From RUG11272 sp045226335 (GTDB lineage: Bacteria > Bacillota > Clostridia > Christensenellales > Aristaeellaceae), in the NCBI GenBank assembly GCA_045226335.1, contig JBGVCH010000077.1, forward strand, positions 1-48,569: a stretch of DNA of 48,569 nt. Reading direction: 5' to 3'. A program made the position numbers and the translations under genes. The notes below the pieces were generated by a model. The model searched no databases. It was not told the DNA's origin and worked only from the letters and a program-made list of their open reading frames with translations. This document shows, one piece after another, positions 31,763 through 40,087 of the stretch (position 1 is its first letter; each line of letters begins with the position of its first letter).

Positions 31763-32155
31763 ATGTATTCGATTCAGGATGTCTGCGAAAAGACCGGGCT
31801 GTCGGCCCATACCCTGCGCTATTACGAGAAGGAAGGCCTGCTGACCCGCGTGGAGCGCAGCCAGGGGGGCTTCCGGCAATACTCGGACGAGGACTTGGAG
31901 CGGCTGGGGCTGATCTGCTGCCTCAAAAACACCGGCATGCCCCTGCAGGAGATCGCCCGGTTCCTGGCCCTGACCGAGGGGGGAGACCGGACGCTGCCGG
32001 AGCGGGTGGAGCTGCTGCGCCGGCACCGGGAGAACGTGATCGGGCGCATGGAGGAGATGCAGCGCTATCTGGACAAGGTGACCTGGAAGCTGAACTTTTT
32101 CAGCCGGAAGCTGGAGGCCTACGAGGCTGGGCAGGCGGCGGAAAAGGCACTGTGA
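31763..32155 (+). CDS. MerR family transcriptional regulator (AdhR-like)
   Basis: The 130-residue protein has a winged-helix N-terminus (YSIQDVCEKTGLSAHTLRYYEKEGLL, about 2-27), GGFRQYSDEDLERLG (about 35-49) and a C-terminal coiled-coil dimerisation helix (about 80-120). There is no conserved Cys triad for mercury or copper. It resembles AdhR/YfmP-type members that respond to aldehydes or redox stress. It likely activates the divergent oxidoreductase genes. It leads two hydrolase genes, with 43 bp to the next. Confidence 0.93.
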   Translation: MYSIQDVCEKTGLSAHTLRYYEKEGLLTRVERSQGGFRQYSDEDLERLGLICCLKNTGMPLQEIARFLALTEGGDRTLPERVELLRRHRENVIGRMEEMQRYLDKVTWKLNFFSRKLEAYEAGQAAEKAL

Positions 32156-32198
32156 AAACGGCGCGGATCACCGGACGGCGCGACAAAGGAGAAGACCG

Positions 32199-33359
32199 AT
32201 GGCGGAGCAGAGGATAGCGGACCTGAAGGATTATGTGACCTGGCGGGGGGACCTGCCTTTTTCCCAGGAGCCTGTGAACGGGCTGGACGCGCTGTGCATG
32301 GCCCTGCTGGCCTACACGAAACTGCCCCGGGAGGCCATTGGGCCGGTGGGCATGCCCCTGTCCACCATCCCGTCGGAGAGCGGCCAGACCGGTGCCGCCG
32401 GCTTCGGCGACATGCGGCGGGAGCTGCTGCGCAAAATGGGCGCCTCGGCGCGCTTCGGGAGCGCCCGGGTGAGCTATTCCGTGGACCAGGTGGACGAGAT
32501 CATGGGCATGCAGTTCGCGGCCTGCTGTGTGGACATCACCCCGGAGATCCGGGTGGTGTGCTACCGGGGGACGGACGCCACCATGGTGGGCTGGCGGGAG
32601 GACTTCTGCATGTCCTACGAGTGCCCCGTGCCGGCCCAGACCGCGGCGTCGGCGTACCTGGAGGGCGTGGCCCGGGACAACCAAATGCGGCTCATGGCGG
32701 TGGGCCACTCCAAGGGCGGCAACCTGGCGGCCTACGCGGCGGCCACGGCCAATCTCCCGGAGGAACGCCTCCTGTCGGTGTGGAGCTTTGACGGCCCGGG
32801 CTTCATGGAGCCCATGCTGGCCAGCGAGGGGTACCGGCGGATCATGCCTAAGCTGCGCTCGGTGGTGCCCGAGTCCTCCATCGTGGGCCAGCTGATGGGC
32901 CACCACGTGGAGCAGTCCATCGTGAAGTCCGAGTCCGTGGGCATCCAGCAGCACAATCCCTTCTACTGGCATGTGACTCCGCCCTCGGAGTTTGAGATCG
33001 CCAAGGGGACCACGGTGTCCTCCCGCATCCTGAACTACAGCATTGACAGATGGCTCATGAAGGCCACCCGGGAACAGCGCCGGGCGGCGGTGGACGCGAT
33101 CTTCACCCTGACCAACGTGGCCGGCGCGGAGAGCCCCTCCCAGATCAAGCGCGGCATCATGCGGAACTTCCCCAGGGCCCTGAAGACCCTCAACGGCTTC
33201 GACGGCGAGACGAAACGGGTCCTGGGCAGCCTGCTGATCCGTGCGGCCACCCTGAGCACGGCGGGGATGATCGACCGGGCCACGGGCTCGGCGGTGGGCC
33301 AGGCGGCGGAGTCCCTGATCCAGCGCTGGATCATCAAAGGGGATGTCCCGCAGGAATGA
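32199..33359 (+). CDS. DUF2974-like alpha/beta hydrolase (Mbeg1-like)
   Basis: The 386-residue cytoplasmic protein is similar to the lipase-like DUF2974 family of Firmicutes. The nucleophile elbow is GHSKGGNLA (about 168-176), following VVCYRGTDATMVGWREDF (about 118-135), where RGTD is a family marker. The C-terminal ~100 residues are helical and specific to the family. The substrate is unknown. AAAGGAG precedes the ATG. The next hydrolase overlaps its stop by ATGA, so the two are coupled. Confidence 0.82.
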   Translation: MAEQRIADLKDYVTWRGDLPFSQEPVNGLDALCMALLAYTKLPREAIGPVGMPLSTIPSESGQTGAAGFGDMRRELLRKMGASARFGSARVSYSVDQVDEIMGMQFAACCVDITPEIRVVCYRGTDATMVGWREDFCMSYECPVPAQTAASAYLEGVARDNQMRLMAVGHSKGGNLAAYAAATANLPEERLLSVWSFDGPGFMEPMLASEGYRRIMPKLRSVVPESSIVGQLMGHHVEQSIVKSESVGIQQHNPFYWHVTPPSEFEIAKGTTVSSRILNYSIDRWLMKATREQRRAAVDAIFTLTNVAGAESPSQIKRGIMRNFPRALKTLNGFDGETKRVLGSLLIRAATLSTAGMIDRATGSAVGQAAESLIQRWIIKGDVPQE

Positions 33360-34261
33360 AAACCGAGAAAGACGGCGGGCGGAGGAGGAAGTGGCTCCGC
33401 CGGACGGCCATCGGGCTGGCGGTCTACCTGGCGCTGTGCTTCGCGGTGCCGGAGTGCATCTTTGCCCGGCGCACGTCCCGGGAGGCGTCGGACGCCTTCT
33501 GGCGGGACAAACCGGTTCGGCGGGTGGCGATCCCCGGCGGGGCGGGCACGCTGGCGGGCTATCTGGCGGAGGCGCCGGAGGCCAGGGCCCTGGTGGTCAT
33601 GGCCCACGGCATGAACGCCGACGCAAGCCAGGGGTGGCCGCTGGCGGAGCGCCTGCTGGCGGCGGGCTGCAGCGTCCTGCTGTACGACGCCACCGCGGCC
33701 GGGGCCTCCGACGGCGTCACCGGCCACAGCCTGCACCAGTACCGGCTGGACGCCGCGGCGGTGCTGAACTGGATCGCCGGGGAGAGCATGACGTGCCCCG
33801 TGGTGCTGTACGGCTTCTCCGCCGGAGGCTGGGGTGTGGCGGCGGCCCTGGCGGACAGCCCGGTGCCCGTGGCGGGGATCGTCACCGCCTCCGCGCCGGA
33901 CGCCCCGGAGGACCTGATGATCGACAGCATGCTGCAGCGGGTGCCGGTGATCCCAGTGGTGGGCATCCCCGGGATGCTACTGCGGGACCGCATCCTCTAC
34001 GGCGCCGAGGCCAACCGCTCCGCGGCGGAGGTCATCGCGAAGGTCGGGGTCCCCGCCCTGATCCTCCACAGCCGGGGGGACACCCTGGTGCCGCCGCGGC
34101 TGAGCATCGCGGAGGCGGCAGAGACGGACAACGCAAAAACGCTGTGGCTGCCTGAAAGCACAGCGCACAGCGATGTGGCCCACGGGGTGGGCCCGGAGGA
34201 GATTCTCACGTTCATTGAGGAACTGCTGGAAGGCGGTTCCTTTTCCTTGTCGTTCCGATGA
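33356..34261 (+). CDS. Membrane-anchored alpha/beta hydrolase
   Basis: The 301-residue protein has one N-terminal membrane segment (about 16-32) preceded by a highly basic stretch, so the hydrolase domain probably faces outward. Catalytic elements are GFSAGGWG (about 160-167, Ser nucleophile), GDTLVPP (about 240-246, Asp) and AHSDVAHG (about 271-278, His). The oxyanion region is VVMAHGMNADAS (about 79-90). Similar to Firmicutes YqkD-like hydrolases of unknown substrate. It starts at 33356, overlapping the upstream stop. Confidence 0.85.
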   Translation: MKTEKDGGRRRKWLRRTAIGLAVYLALCFAVPECIFARRTSREASDAFWRDKPVRRVAIPGGAGTLAGYLAEAPEARALVVMAHGMNADASQGWPLAERLLAAGCSVLLYDATAAGASDGVTGHSLHQYRLDAAAVLNWIAGESMTCPVVLYGFSAGGWGVAAALADSPVPVAGIVTASAPDAPEDLMIDSMLQRVPVIPVVGIPGMLLRDRILYGAEANRSAAEVIAKVGVPALILHSRGDTLVPPRLSIAEAAETDNAKTLWLPESTAHSDVAHGVGPEEILTFIEELLEGGSFSLSFR

Positions 34262-34271
34262 CGCGGGAGCG

Positions 34272-34841
34272 TCAGTATCCGTAGGCTTCTTCCAGTTTTG
34301 TCACGGCGTCTGTCCACGCGTCTACGGCCTGTTCGATACTGCCGGCTTTGAGGGCGTCAAGCGCCGCTTTCGCTTCTTCCACCTTATCTGCCGCATGATC
34401 CTTCGCTTCGTCAATCCGAGCTTCCTCAAGCGCAGGGATTACGATGGGTTCGATCCTCTCGGGCGCCTTTGGCGCGAACACGAGAATGGCGAGCACGATA
34501 AAGACGATGATGAGAACCGTCATGATCGCGCCCACGATGACGCCCGCCTTGGCGAGGCCTTTGCCTGTCCGGGCCTGGCCGGCGCCGGGGTAGCCCACGA
34601 AGGCGAAGTATTTGCCGGCCTTCACCAGGGCGATGATGCCGAAGACGACGCCCAGGGGCGGCAGCTCAAGGGCGAAGGCCAGGGAGAGGATGCCGAAGAC
34701 CAGGATGGGGGTGGGGTTGCCCAGGGGACGCTCCCGGGTGGTGTTGTCCGTGACCCTGTCGGCCTGGCCGTCGGCCACCTCGCCGCAGTTGGGGCATACC
34801 CGGGCGCCTTCGTAGTAGAAACCGCAGTTTGTGCACTTCAT
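34272..34841 (-). CDS. Zinc-ribbon membrane protein, unknown
   Basis: The 189-residue protein has an N-terminal zinc ribbon CTNCGFYYEGARVCPNCG (3-20), a hydrophilic linker, two membrane segments (about 45-72 and 98-122) with a DUF4190-like loop, and a C-terminal Glu/Ala/Lys-rich helix of about 60 residues. The overall form is that of small accessory membrane proteins of Firmicutes without assigned role. It is convergent with the hydrolase gene (10 bp between stops) and 18 bp downstream of another hydrolase gene. GGAGG precedes the ATG. Confidence 0.75.
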   Translation of the reverse strand: MKCTNCGFYYEGARVCPNCGEVADGQADRVTDNTTRERPLGNPTPILVFGILSLAFALELPPLGVVFGIIALVKAGKYFAFVGYPGAGQARTGKGLAKAGVIVGAIMTVLIIVFIVLAILVFAPKAPERIEPIVIPALEEARIDEAKDHAADKVEEAKAALDALKAGSIEQAVDAWTDAVTKLEEAYGY

Positions 34842-34859
34842 GGGGTCAGCCTCCTGTCA

Positions 34860-35804
34860 TCAAGCGTTGTCGGTCAGGGAAGCGGCAAAGGCCATGACGG
34901 CCCGGTCATACTGCTCCGGGTTGTTGATCCGCAGGCGCGAGTGAGCGCCCTTGTCGAACCAGACGATGGACTTCTCCGGGGAGGGGCAGGCGTCGAACAT
35001 GCGCTGGGTGTCCGCCGGCGGGGAGTAGACGTCCTCCCGGCCGTGGAGGAAGAGCACGGGCCTGGTGAGCTTCGGGATCCGGCGGTACGGGCCGTTCCAC
35101 ACCGGGTCCACCCGGCTGCAGATCATCACCCACGCCATGATCCCGTACAGGAAGGGGAAGATGGGGCGCTTCTGATGTACCATGTGGTTCCGGGTGCTGG
35201 CGTAGAAGGTCTTGTAGATCCCGTCCACCGCCACGCCGGCGATCCATTCCGGGCAGGCCTTGTCCGTGGCGGCGAAGACCATGGCGGAACTGCCGCTGCA
35301 GATGCCGTGCAGGGCGACTGTGGGGTTGCCCAGCTCATCGTGGAGCAGCGACGCCCAGGCCAGGACGTCCCGCCACTCCCGCTGGCCGACGCAGTTGATG
35401 CGCCCCTCGGACTCGCCGTGGGCGCGGTTGTCCACCACCAGCACGTTCCAGCCCGCCTGCCGCCAGCCCTCGGCGTAATGGCAGGAGTACACGCAGGACT
35501 CCATGCGCCCGGGGAGCAGCAGCACCGCCCGGTCCGCGCCGAAGTCGAAGTACTCGCCCGCCAGCCGCAGGCCCTCGCTGCGGACGTACACCGGCTTCCG
35601 GCGCTCCGCCCAGCGGTCAAACCACGCCTTGCCGTCGCCAAAGAGCCGCAGGTATTCCTCGTCCTCCGGCAGGCTGGGCTCCCGCTTCCATTTTTCCTTG
35701 TTCTTCCGCACCAGAAGGATGATGTAGAGCGCCGAGGACATGGCCATCGAAGGCGCGATGACCAGAAAGAACACGCCAAGCACGATCCAGAGCCACAGCG
35801 GCAT
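34860..35804 (-). CDS. Alpha/beta hydrolase with Cys at the nucleophile position
   Basis: The 314-residue protein has one N-terminal membrane helix (about 4-32). The elbow reads HGICSGSS (about 165-172), so the G-x-S-x-G serine position is Cys; Asp in GREDVYSP (about 252-259) and His in KGAHSRLR (about 286-293) complete a triad. The domain has VVDNRAHGESEG (about 122-133). Cys nucleophiles occur in dienelactone hydrolase-type enzymes, or the neighbouring Ser may serve. AGGAGG precedes the ATG. It lies downstream of fakA by 33 bp, at the end of the lipid region. Confidence 0.82.
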   Translation of the reverse strand: MPLWLWIVLGVFFLVIAPSMAMSSALYIILLVRKNKEKWKREPSLPEDEEYLRLFGDGKAWFDRWAERRKPVYVRSEGLRLAGEYFDFGADRAVLLLPGRMESCVYSCHYAEGWRQAGWNVLVVDNRAHGESEGRINCVGQREWRDVLAWASLLHDELGNPTVALHGICSGSSAMVFAATDKACPEWIAGVAVDGIYKTFYASTRNHMVHQKRPIFPFLYGIMAWVMICSRVDPVWNGPYRRIPKLTRPVLFLHGREDVYSPPADTQRMFDACPSPEKSIVWFDKGAHSRLRINNPEQYDRAVMAFAASLTDNA

Positions 35805-35837
35805 GGCGGTTTCCTCCTTTCCGATTCGTGTTTCGCG

Positions 35838-37454
35838 TCAGGTGACCATCAGGCACCAGTCCCCGATGTCCTCCCCGGCGTCCATCACCGTGCACTCCAG
35901 CCCGGGCCAGGCCTGGCCGATGGCCTCCGTCAGGCGCTGCGCGTCTTCCTCCGGGATGTGGCCGGCGTGAAAGGCGATGCAGGTCTCCCGGGTGTCGATG
36001 TCCTGGATGCGGCGCAGGCCGGCCAGGACGGCTTCCGTGGGGCTCTCGGCCTCGGCGATGGGGGTGCCCTTCCGGAAGGCCACGCTGACCCCCTTGGCCG
36101 TCACCACCCGCAGGGCCTCGATGCCCTCCAGGGCCTCCTGCATGGCGGCCACCCGGGCTTCCGGGTCCGGATTGTCCGGCAGGTCCATGCACAGGGCCCA
36201 GTAGACCTCCGCCGCGTTGGCGCACATGGCCACGCGGATCCGGCCGGTGGTGTCCGCCTTCCGGGCCTGCAGGGCTTCCGTCAGCAGCTGCGGGCTGCCC
36301 GGCAGCACCAGGATGAGGCCGGGGCCGGCGGAGCGGATGACGCTGTGGAGCTGACCGGCCTGGGCGCTGCTGTCCAGGACGGCGTCGCAGCCCATCTCCC
36401 GCAGCATGGCGGCCACGGTTTCGCTGCCGGCGGAGGCGATGATCGTCAGCCCGGCGGAGGTCTGACCGGCCGGCTCCTCAGAGGACTTCCGGGCGATGAC
36501 CTCATTGTGCTGCAGCTGCATGTTCTCCAGCTTGAAGGTGAGGAACTCGCCGTACTGCTGGACCAGGGCGATGATGTCCCCGGGCTTTTTCGTGTGGATG
36601 TGCACCTTGAGGCGGGTGCCGTCCTCCACGGCCACGATGGACTCGCCCATCCGCTGGAGCTGATCCACCAGTGCGTCCCGGGAGAAATCCTGCCGGTAGC
36701 CCTTCCGCAGCCGCTGCAGGATGAACTCCATGCAGTAGCCGTCCTCGAAGCTGCTGTCCTCGTCAAACTTGCTGAAATCCGGGGCCTGGGGCGCGGCGGG
36801 GAGCCGGTCGGGCTCCGGGGCGTCCGGAAGCAGCTCCCCGAACAGGCAGGCCAGCATGCCCTCGAAGATGTAGATGAGGCCGGTGCCGCCGCTGTCCACC
36901 ACGTGCATGTCCCGGAGCACCTGGAGCATCATGGGGGTCTCCACCAGCACCTGCCGCATCTGGGCGATGTAGGTGGTGAGCAGGGTCTCGAAGTCGAGGG
37001 TCCGGGGCAGCAGGGGCTTCATGCGCTCCACGCCCATCCGGGCCACGGTGAGGATCGTGCCCTCCACCGGGTCGATGACGGCCTCGTAGGCCACCTTGTA
37101 GCCCCGGGTCAGGGCGTTGACAAAGGTGGAGGCGCTGACCCGGTCGCTGCGGGTGAGCTCCAGGTAGTAGCCCTTGAACAGCTGCGCCAGGATGACGCCG
37201 GAGTTCCCACGGGCCCCCAGCAGCATACCGGAGGACAGACCTTTGAGGAAGTCCCGGATGCTCTCGGCGGCCTCCCCCCGAGGCGCGGCCCGCAGGCCTT
37301 TCTCCAGGGTGATGCGCATGTTGGTGCCCGTGTCGCCGTCCGCCACCGGAAAGACGTTCTGCTGGTTCAGCTCCGCCTCGTGGGCCCGCAGGTTCTTCAG
37401 CCCGGCGGCCACCATGTCCGCGAAGAGCGTCCCGTTTACGCGTTTTGTACTCAT
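35838..37454 (-). CDS. fakA: Fatty acid kinase catalytic subunit FakA (DAK phosphatase-like)
   Basis: The 538-residue protein has an N-terminal DhaL-like nucleotide domain with NVFPVADGDTGTNM (33-46; metal-binding Asp residues), GARGNSGVILAQLF and VDSGGTGL. It then has the FakA middle domain with MEFILQRL and HIHTKKPGDI (about 282-291). FakA phosphorylates fatty acids bound to a FakB (DegV) protein, feeding PlsX/PlsY lipid synthesis from exogenous fatty acids. FakB is encoded 27 bp upstream, matching the known partnership. Confidence 0.92.
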   Translation of the reverse strand: MSTKRVNGTLFADMVAAGLKNLRAHEAELNQQNVFPVADGDTGTNMRITLEKGLRAAPRGEAAESIRDFLKGLSSGMLLGARGNSGVILAQLFKGYYLELTRSDRVSASTFVNALTRGYKVAYEAVIDPVEGTILTVARMGVERMKPLLPRTLDFETLLTTYIAQMRQVLVETPMMLQVLRDMHVVDSGGTGLIYIFEGMLACLFGELLPDAPEPDRLPAAPQAPDFSKFDEDSSFEDGYCMEFILQRLRKGYRQDFSRDALVDQLQRMGESIVAVEDGTRLKVHIHTKKPGDIIALVQQYGEFLTFKLENMQLQHNEVIARKSSEEPAGQTSAGLTIIASAGSETVAAMLREMGCDAVLDSSAQAGQLHSVIRSAGPGLILVLPGSPQLLTEALQARKADTTGRIRVAMCANAAEVYWALCMDLPDNPDPEARVAAMQEALEGIEALRVVTAKGVSVAFRKGTPIAEAESPTEAVLAGLRRIQDIDTRETCIAFHAGHIPEEDAQRLTEAIGQAWPGLECTVMDAGEDIGDWCLMVT

Positions 37455-37481
37455 GACTGATGTTCTTCTCCGTCCGGACGG

Positions 37482-38417
37482 TCACTTTCCGCCGTTCATG
37501 AAGTTCTGCAGGATGGCTTTCTCCTCGCTGAGATCCTTGGAGATGGGCTTGCCCACGTAGTACGCGGCCATGAGGCCGGGGCCGATGTTGAGGCCGCAGA
37601 AGGCGTGCACGTCGATGATCATGGTTTCCTTGGGGTGGAAGCGCTCCTCGATCATCTTCTTGTATTCCTGCGCCTGGGGCATGCGGCAGGTCTGGGCGAT
37701 GACGATGGTCTGCTCCTCGGGGTTCTCAATGGTTTTGTCGATGTAGTCCAGCAGGGCGGCGTAAGCGCTCTTGGCGCCCCGGGCCTTGGCCAGGACGGTG
37801 GTGAGGCCGTTGTAGTCGAACTCGCCGATGGGCTTCACGCCGGCCAGGCTGCCGAAAAAGGCGGTGGCGTGGGAGATGCGGCCCTTCCGGGCCACGAAGG
37901 TCAGGTCATCCAGCCAGCCCGCCTGGTGGTAGCGGTTCTTGTTGGCCTCCAGCCAGTCGGCGGTCTCGTCCAGGGAGAGCCCCGCGTCCCGCTTCCGGGC
38001 GGCGTCCATGCACATCAGGCCGAAGCCCGGGCCGAAGCGCAGGCTGTCCACGCAGCGGATGGTGACCCCGGGGAATTCCGCCAGCAGTTCCTCCCGGGCC
38101 TTCTGCATGAAGGAGAAGGTCCCGCTGATGCCGGAGGAGATGGCCACCGCCAGGATATCCTCGCCCTTCTCGGCGTAGGGGCGGAAGAAGGCCTTGAACT
38201 CTTCCACGTTGGCCGGGGCGGTGGAGTAGGCGGAGGGGTTGCTCTTCAGGGCGGCGTAGAAGGCCTCGCCGGTGGTATCCACCCACTCGGGCACGGCGGT
38301 GACTTCCTTCCCGCCGGGGAAGAGCATGTGGCCGGGAACCACGGCGATGTCGAACTTCTTCTGGAGATCCGGGGTCAGGTCACAGGCCACGTCGGCGATG
38401 ATGCGGAAAGCGCTCAT
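37482..38417 (-). CDS. DegV family fatty acid-binding protein (FakB)
   Basis: The 311-residue DegV-fold protein has FRIIADVACDLTPDL (4-18), STAPANVEEF (about 64-73), SSGISGTF (about 94-101, Ser contacts the carboxylate) and the C-terminal GPGLMAAYYVGKP. DegV proteins hold a fatty acid for phosphorylation by FakA, whose gene follows. It is likely part of the lipid cassette, 49 bp after the hydrolase gene. GAAGGAAAAATCCC precedes the ATG. Confidence 0.93.
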   Translation of the reverse strand: MSAFRIIADVACDLTPDLQKKFDIAVVPGHMLFPGGKEVTAVPEWVDTTGEAFYAALKSNPSAYSTAPANVEEFKAFFRPYAEKGEDILAVAISSGISGTFSFMQKAREELLAEFPGVTIRCVDSLRFGPGFGLMCMDAARKRDAGLSLDETADWLEANKNRYHQAGWLDDLTFVARKGRISHATAFFGSLAGVKPIGEFDYNGLTTVLAKARGAKSAYAALLDYIDKTIENPEEQTIVIAQTCRMPQAQEYKKMIEERFHPKETMIIDVHAFCGLNIGPGLMAAYYVGKPISKDLSEEKAILQNFMNGGK

Positions 38418-38466
38418 GGGATTTTTCCTTCTTTCTCTTCTCTTTTCGGGCGGGGAGGCCCGGGCT

Positions 38467-39420
38467 TCAGGTCAGGGGTTCATCCAGATAGGGGTTCAGG
38501 AAGCCGGTGAGGCGCTGCCACAGGGCGTCGCCGCCGGCCGGGAAACACAGGGTGTGGGCCGCGCCTTCCACCTCCAGCCAGACCTTGGGCGCGCCGCAGG
38601 CCTCGTAGCAGGAGCGGGCGTCCGCCGGCGGCACCGTGGCGTCCGCCGTGCCCTGGATGAAGGCGCAGGGGATCCGGGCTTTGCGCAGGCAGTTCCGGTT
38701 GTCGTCCGCGAGGCAGACGTGGGCTCGCAGGCGCATGTACAGCAGCAGCCAGGGGCGCATCAGCGTCCAGGGCGCGCGGCGCTTCCGGACATCGTGGCCG
38801 GACTGGACCGCGGGGATGGGGAAGCAGCACTCCATCACCAGGCCCTTCAGCTGGGGGCCGGCCAGGGTGCCGGAGGCGAAGGCCAGGGCGCTGGACCCCG
38901 CGGACATGCCCCACAGCAGCGTCTGGCGGCCGGGACACTCCTTCTCCGCCCAGCGCAGCCACGCCGCGGCGTCGCCGGCCTCCCGGATGCCCAGGGTGGG
39001 CGTGTCTCCGCCGCTCTTGCCCGTGGTGCGCTGCCACACCAGCAGGGCATCCCAGCCCTGCCGGTGAAAAGCCAGGGCCTGGGCGGCGAACACGTGGTGG
39101 GGATGCGAGCGGAAGCCGTGGAAGAAGATCACCAGGCCGCGGTGCGCCGGGGCCTCGTACAGGTCGCCCTTCAGCGCCGCGCCGTCCTCCGCCTCCACGC
39201 CGATCTCCCGCGCGGGCAGGGCGTCCAGGGCGTCCCAGGCTTCCGTGAGCCGCTCCCGCCAGGGGGAGGGAGCGGTGATGATGCGCTGCTTTTCCTCCGC
39301 GTCGGCCATGGCCGGCAGGTCACAGCGGCGGGTCATCAGCCGGGCGCAGACCAGGGAGGGGATCAGGGAAAAGCACAGGATGACGAAAGCCACCCCCGCC
39401 GCCAGCCAGACAGCGATCAC
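38467..39420 (-). CDS. Membrane-anchored alpha/beta hydrolase of lipid cassette
   Basis: The 317-residue protein has an N-terminal membrane helix (about 2-24). The hydrolase domain has IFFHGFRSHPHH (about 101-112), GMSAGSSALAF with the nucleophile Ser (about 172-182), GTADATVPP (Asp) and GAAHTLCFP (His). I chose the GTG at 39420, which overlaps the upstream stop as GTGA and has GGGAGGGAG upstream; this keeps the predicted helix as a start-transfer segment. An esterase or thioesterase acting on an acyl product of the cassette is an inference from context. Confidence 0.82.
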   Translation of the reverse strand: MIAVWLAAGVAFVILCFSLIPSLVCARLMTRRCDLPAMADAEEKQRIITAPSPWRERLTEAWDALDALPAREIGVEAEDGAALKGDLYEAPAHRGLVIFFHGFRSHPHHVFAAQALAFHRQGWDALLVWQRTTGKSGGDTPTLGIREAGDAAAWLRWAEKECPGRQTLLWGMSAGSSALAFASGTLAGPQLKGLVMECCFPIPAVQSGHDVRKRRAPWTLMRPWLLLYMRLRAHVCLADDNRNCLRKARIPCAFIQGTADATVPPADARSCYEACGAPKVWLEVEGAAHTLCFPAGGDALWQRLTGFLNPYLDEPLT

Positions 39421-39833
39421 GCGTTTTCTCCCTCCCTGTCTCCCCGGGCGCCGCCCAGGGCTTTCTGTACCTGCTCGCTCTCGTGCCGGCCCAGTACGCA
39501 AGCCCGGGCGAAGTGCTCGCAGTTGTTGGTCAGCAGATCATAGCCGCCTTCCCCCAGGCGGGCCCGGGCGCGGCGGATGCTCTCCTCCGGCGGCACGCGG
39601 CGGCGCTTCTCCCAGAAGCCGAACACCGCCTGCTCCACCATCTGCCCGCAGGCAAACACGTCGATATCCGTGGCCACCACCCGGACGGTCTCCGGCGGCG
39701 CGGCCTTGGGCCAGGGCGGCATCCCGAAGGCGATGACCTCCCCGTCGCTGGCGTAGACCCCGTAGTGCCAGACGGATCCGAGCCGGACCCGGATCATGTC
39801 TCCGGGCCTGCAGGTCCCGCACCACCATCTCAT
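39417..39833 (-). CDS. LRAT-domain protein, candidate acyltransferase
   Basis: The 138-residue protein has the core of the lecithin-retinol acyltransferase (NlpC/P60-related) fold: RPGDMIRVRLG, then WHYGVYASDGEVIAF with catalytic His 23, and LLTNNCEHFARACVLG with catalytic Cys 105. In vertebrates and viruses this fold takes an acyl chain from a phospholipid as a Cys thioester and passes it on. Bacterial members are little studied. It overlaps the acyl carrier protein gene by ATGA and the hydrolase gene by GTGA, so it is made together with both. Confidence 0.82.
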   Translation of the reverse strand: MRWWCGTCRPGDMIRVRLGSVWHYGVYASDGEVIAFGMPPWPKAAPPETVRVVATDIDVFACGQMVEQAVFGFWEKRRRVPPEESIRRARARLGEGGYDLLTNNCEHFARACVLGRHESEQVQKALGGARGDREGENA

Positions 39834-40087
39834 GCCTTGGCCCTCTGAATGTGGTCGATGACATCCCGCAGCGTGGAGAAATCGGAGGCGCCGACGCCCC
39901 GGAAGCGGATGCCGAAGCAGTCCTCCACGGTGATGGCCATGTACAGGATGCTGACGGAGTTCATCCCCAGGTCCTGGGCCAGGCGGGTGTCCTCGGTGGC
40001 CTCGGCGGCGGCCTTCTCCAGCCGCGGATCCGCGCTGATCACCAGCTCCCGGAGCTTGTTCAGAATGGCTTCACGGTCATTCAGCAT
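39830..40087 (-). CDS. Acyl carrier protein
   Basis: The 85-residue carrier has the phosphopantetheine attachment Ser 44 in DLGMNSVSIL; the usual DSL is NSV here. It is acidic, with four helices and the EDCFGIRF start of helix III. It differs enough from the housekeeping AcpP motif to be a dedicated carrier. It overlaps the ligase gene upstream by 7 nt and the LRAT gene downstream by 4 nt. Confidence 0.9.
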   Translation of the reverse strand: MLNDREAILNKLRELVISADPRLEKAAAEATEDTRLAQDLGMNSVSILYMAITVEDCFGIRFRGVGASDFSTLRDVIDHIQRAKA

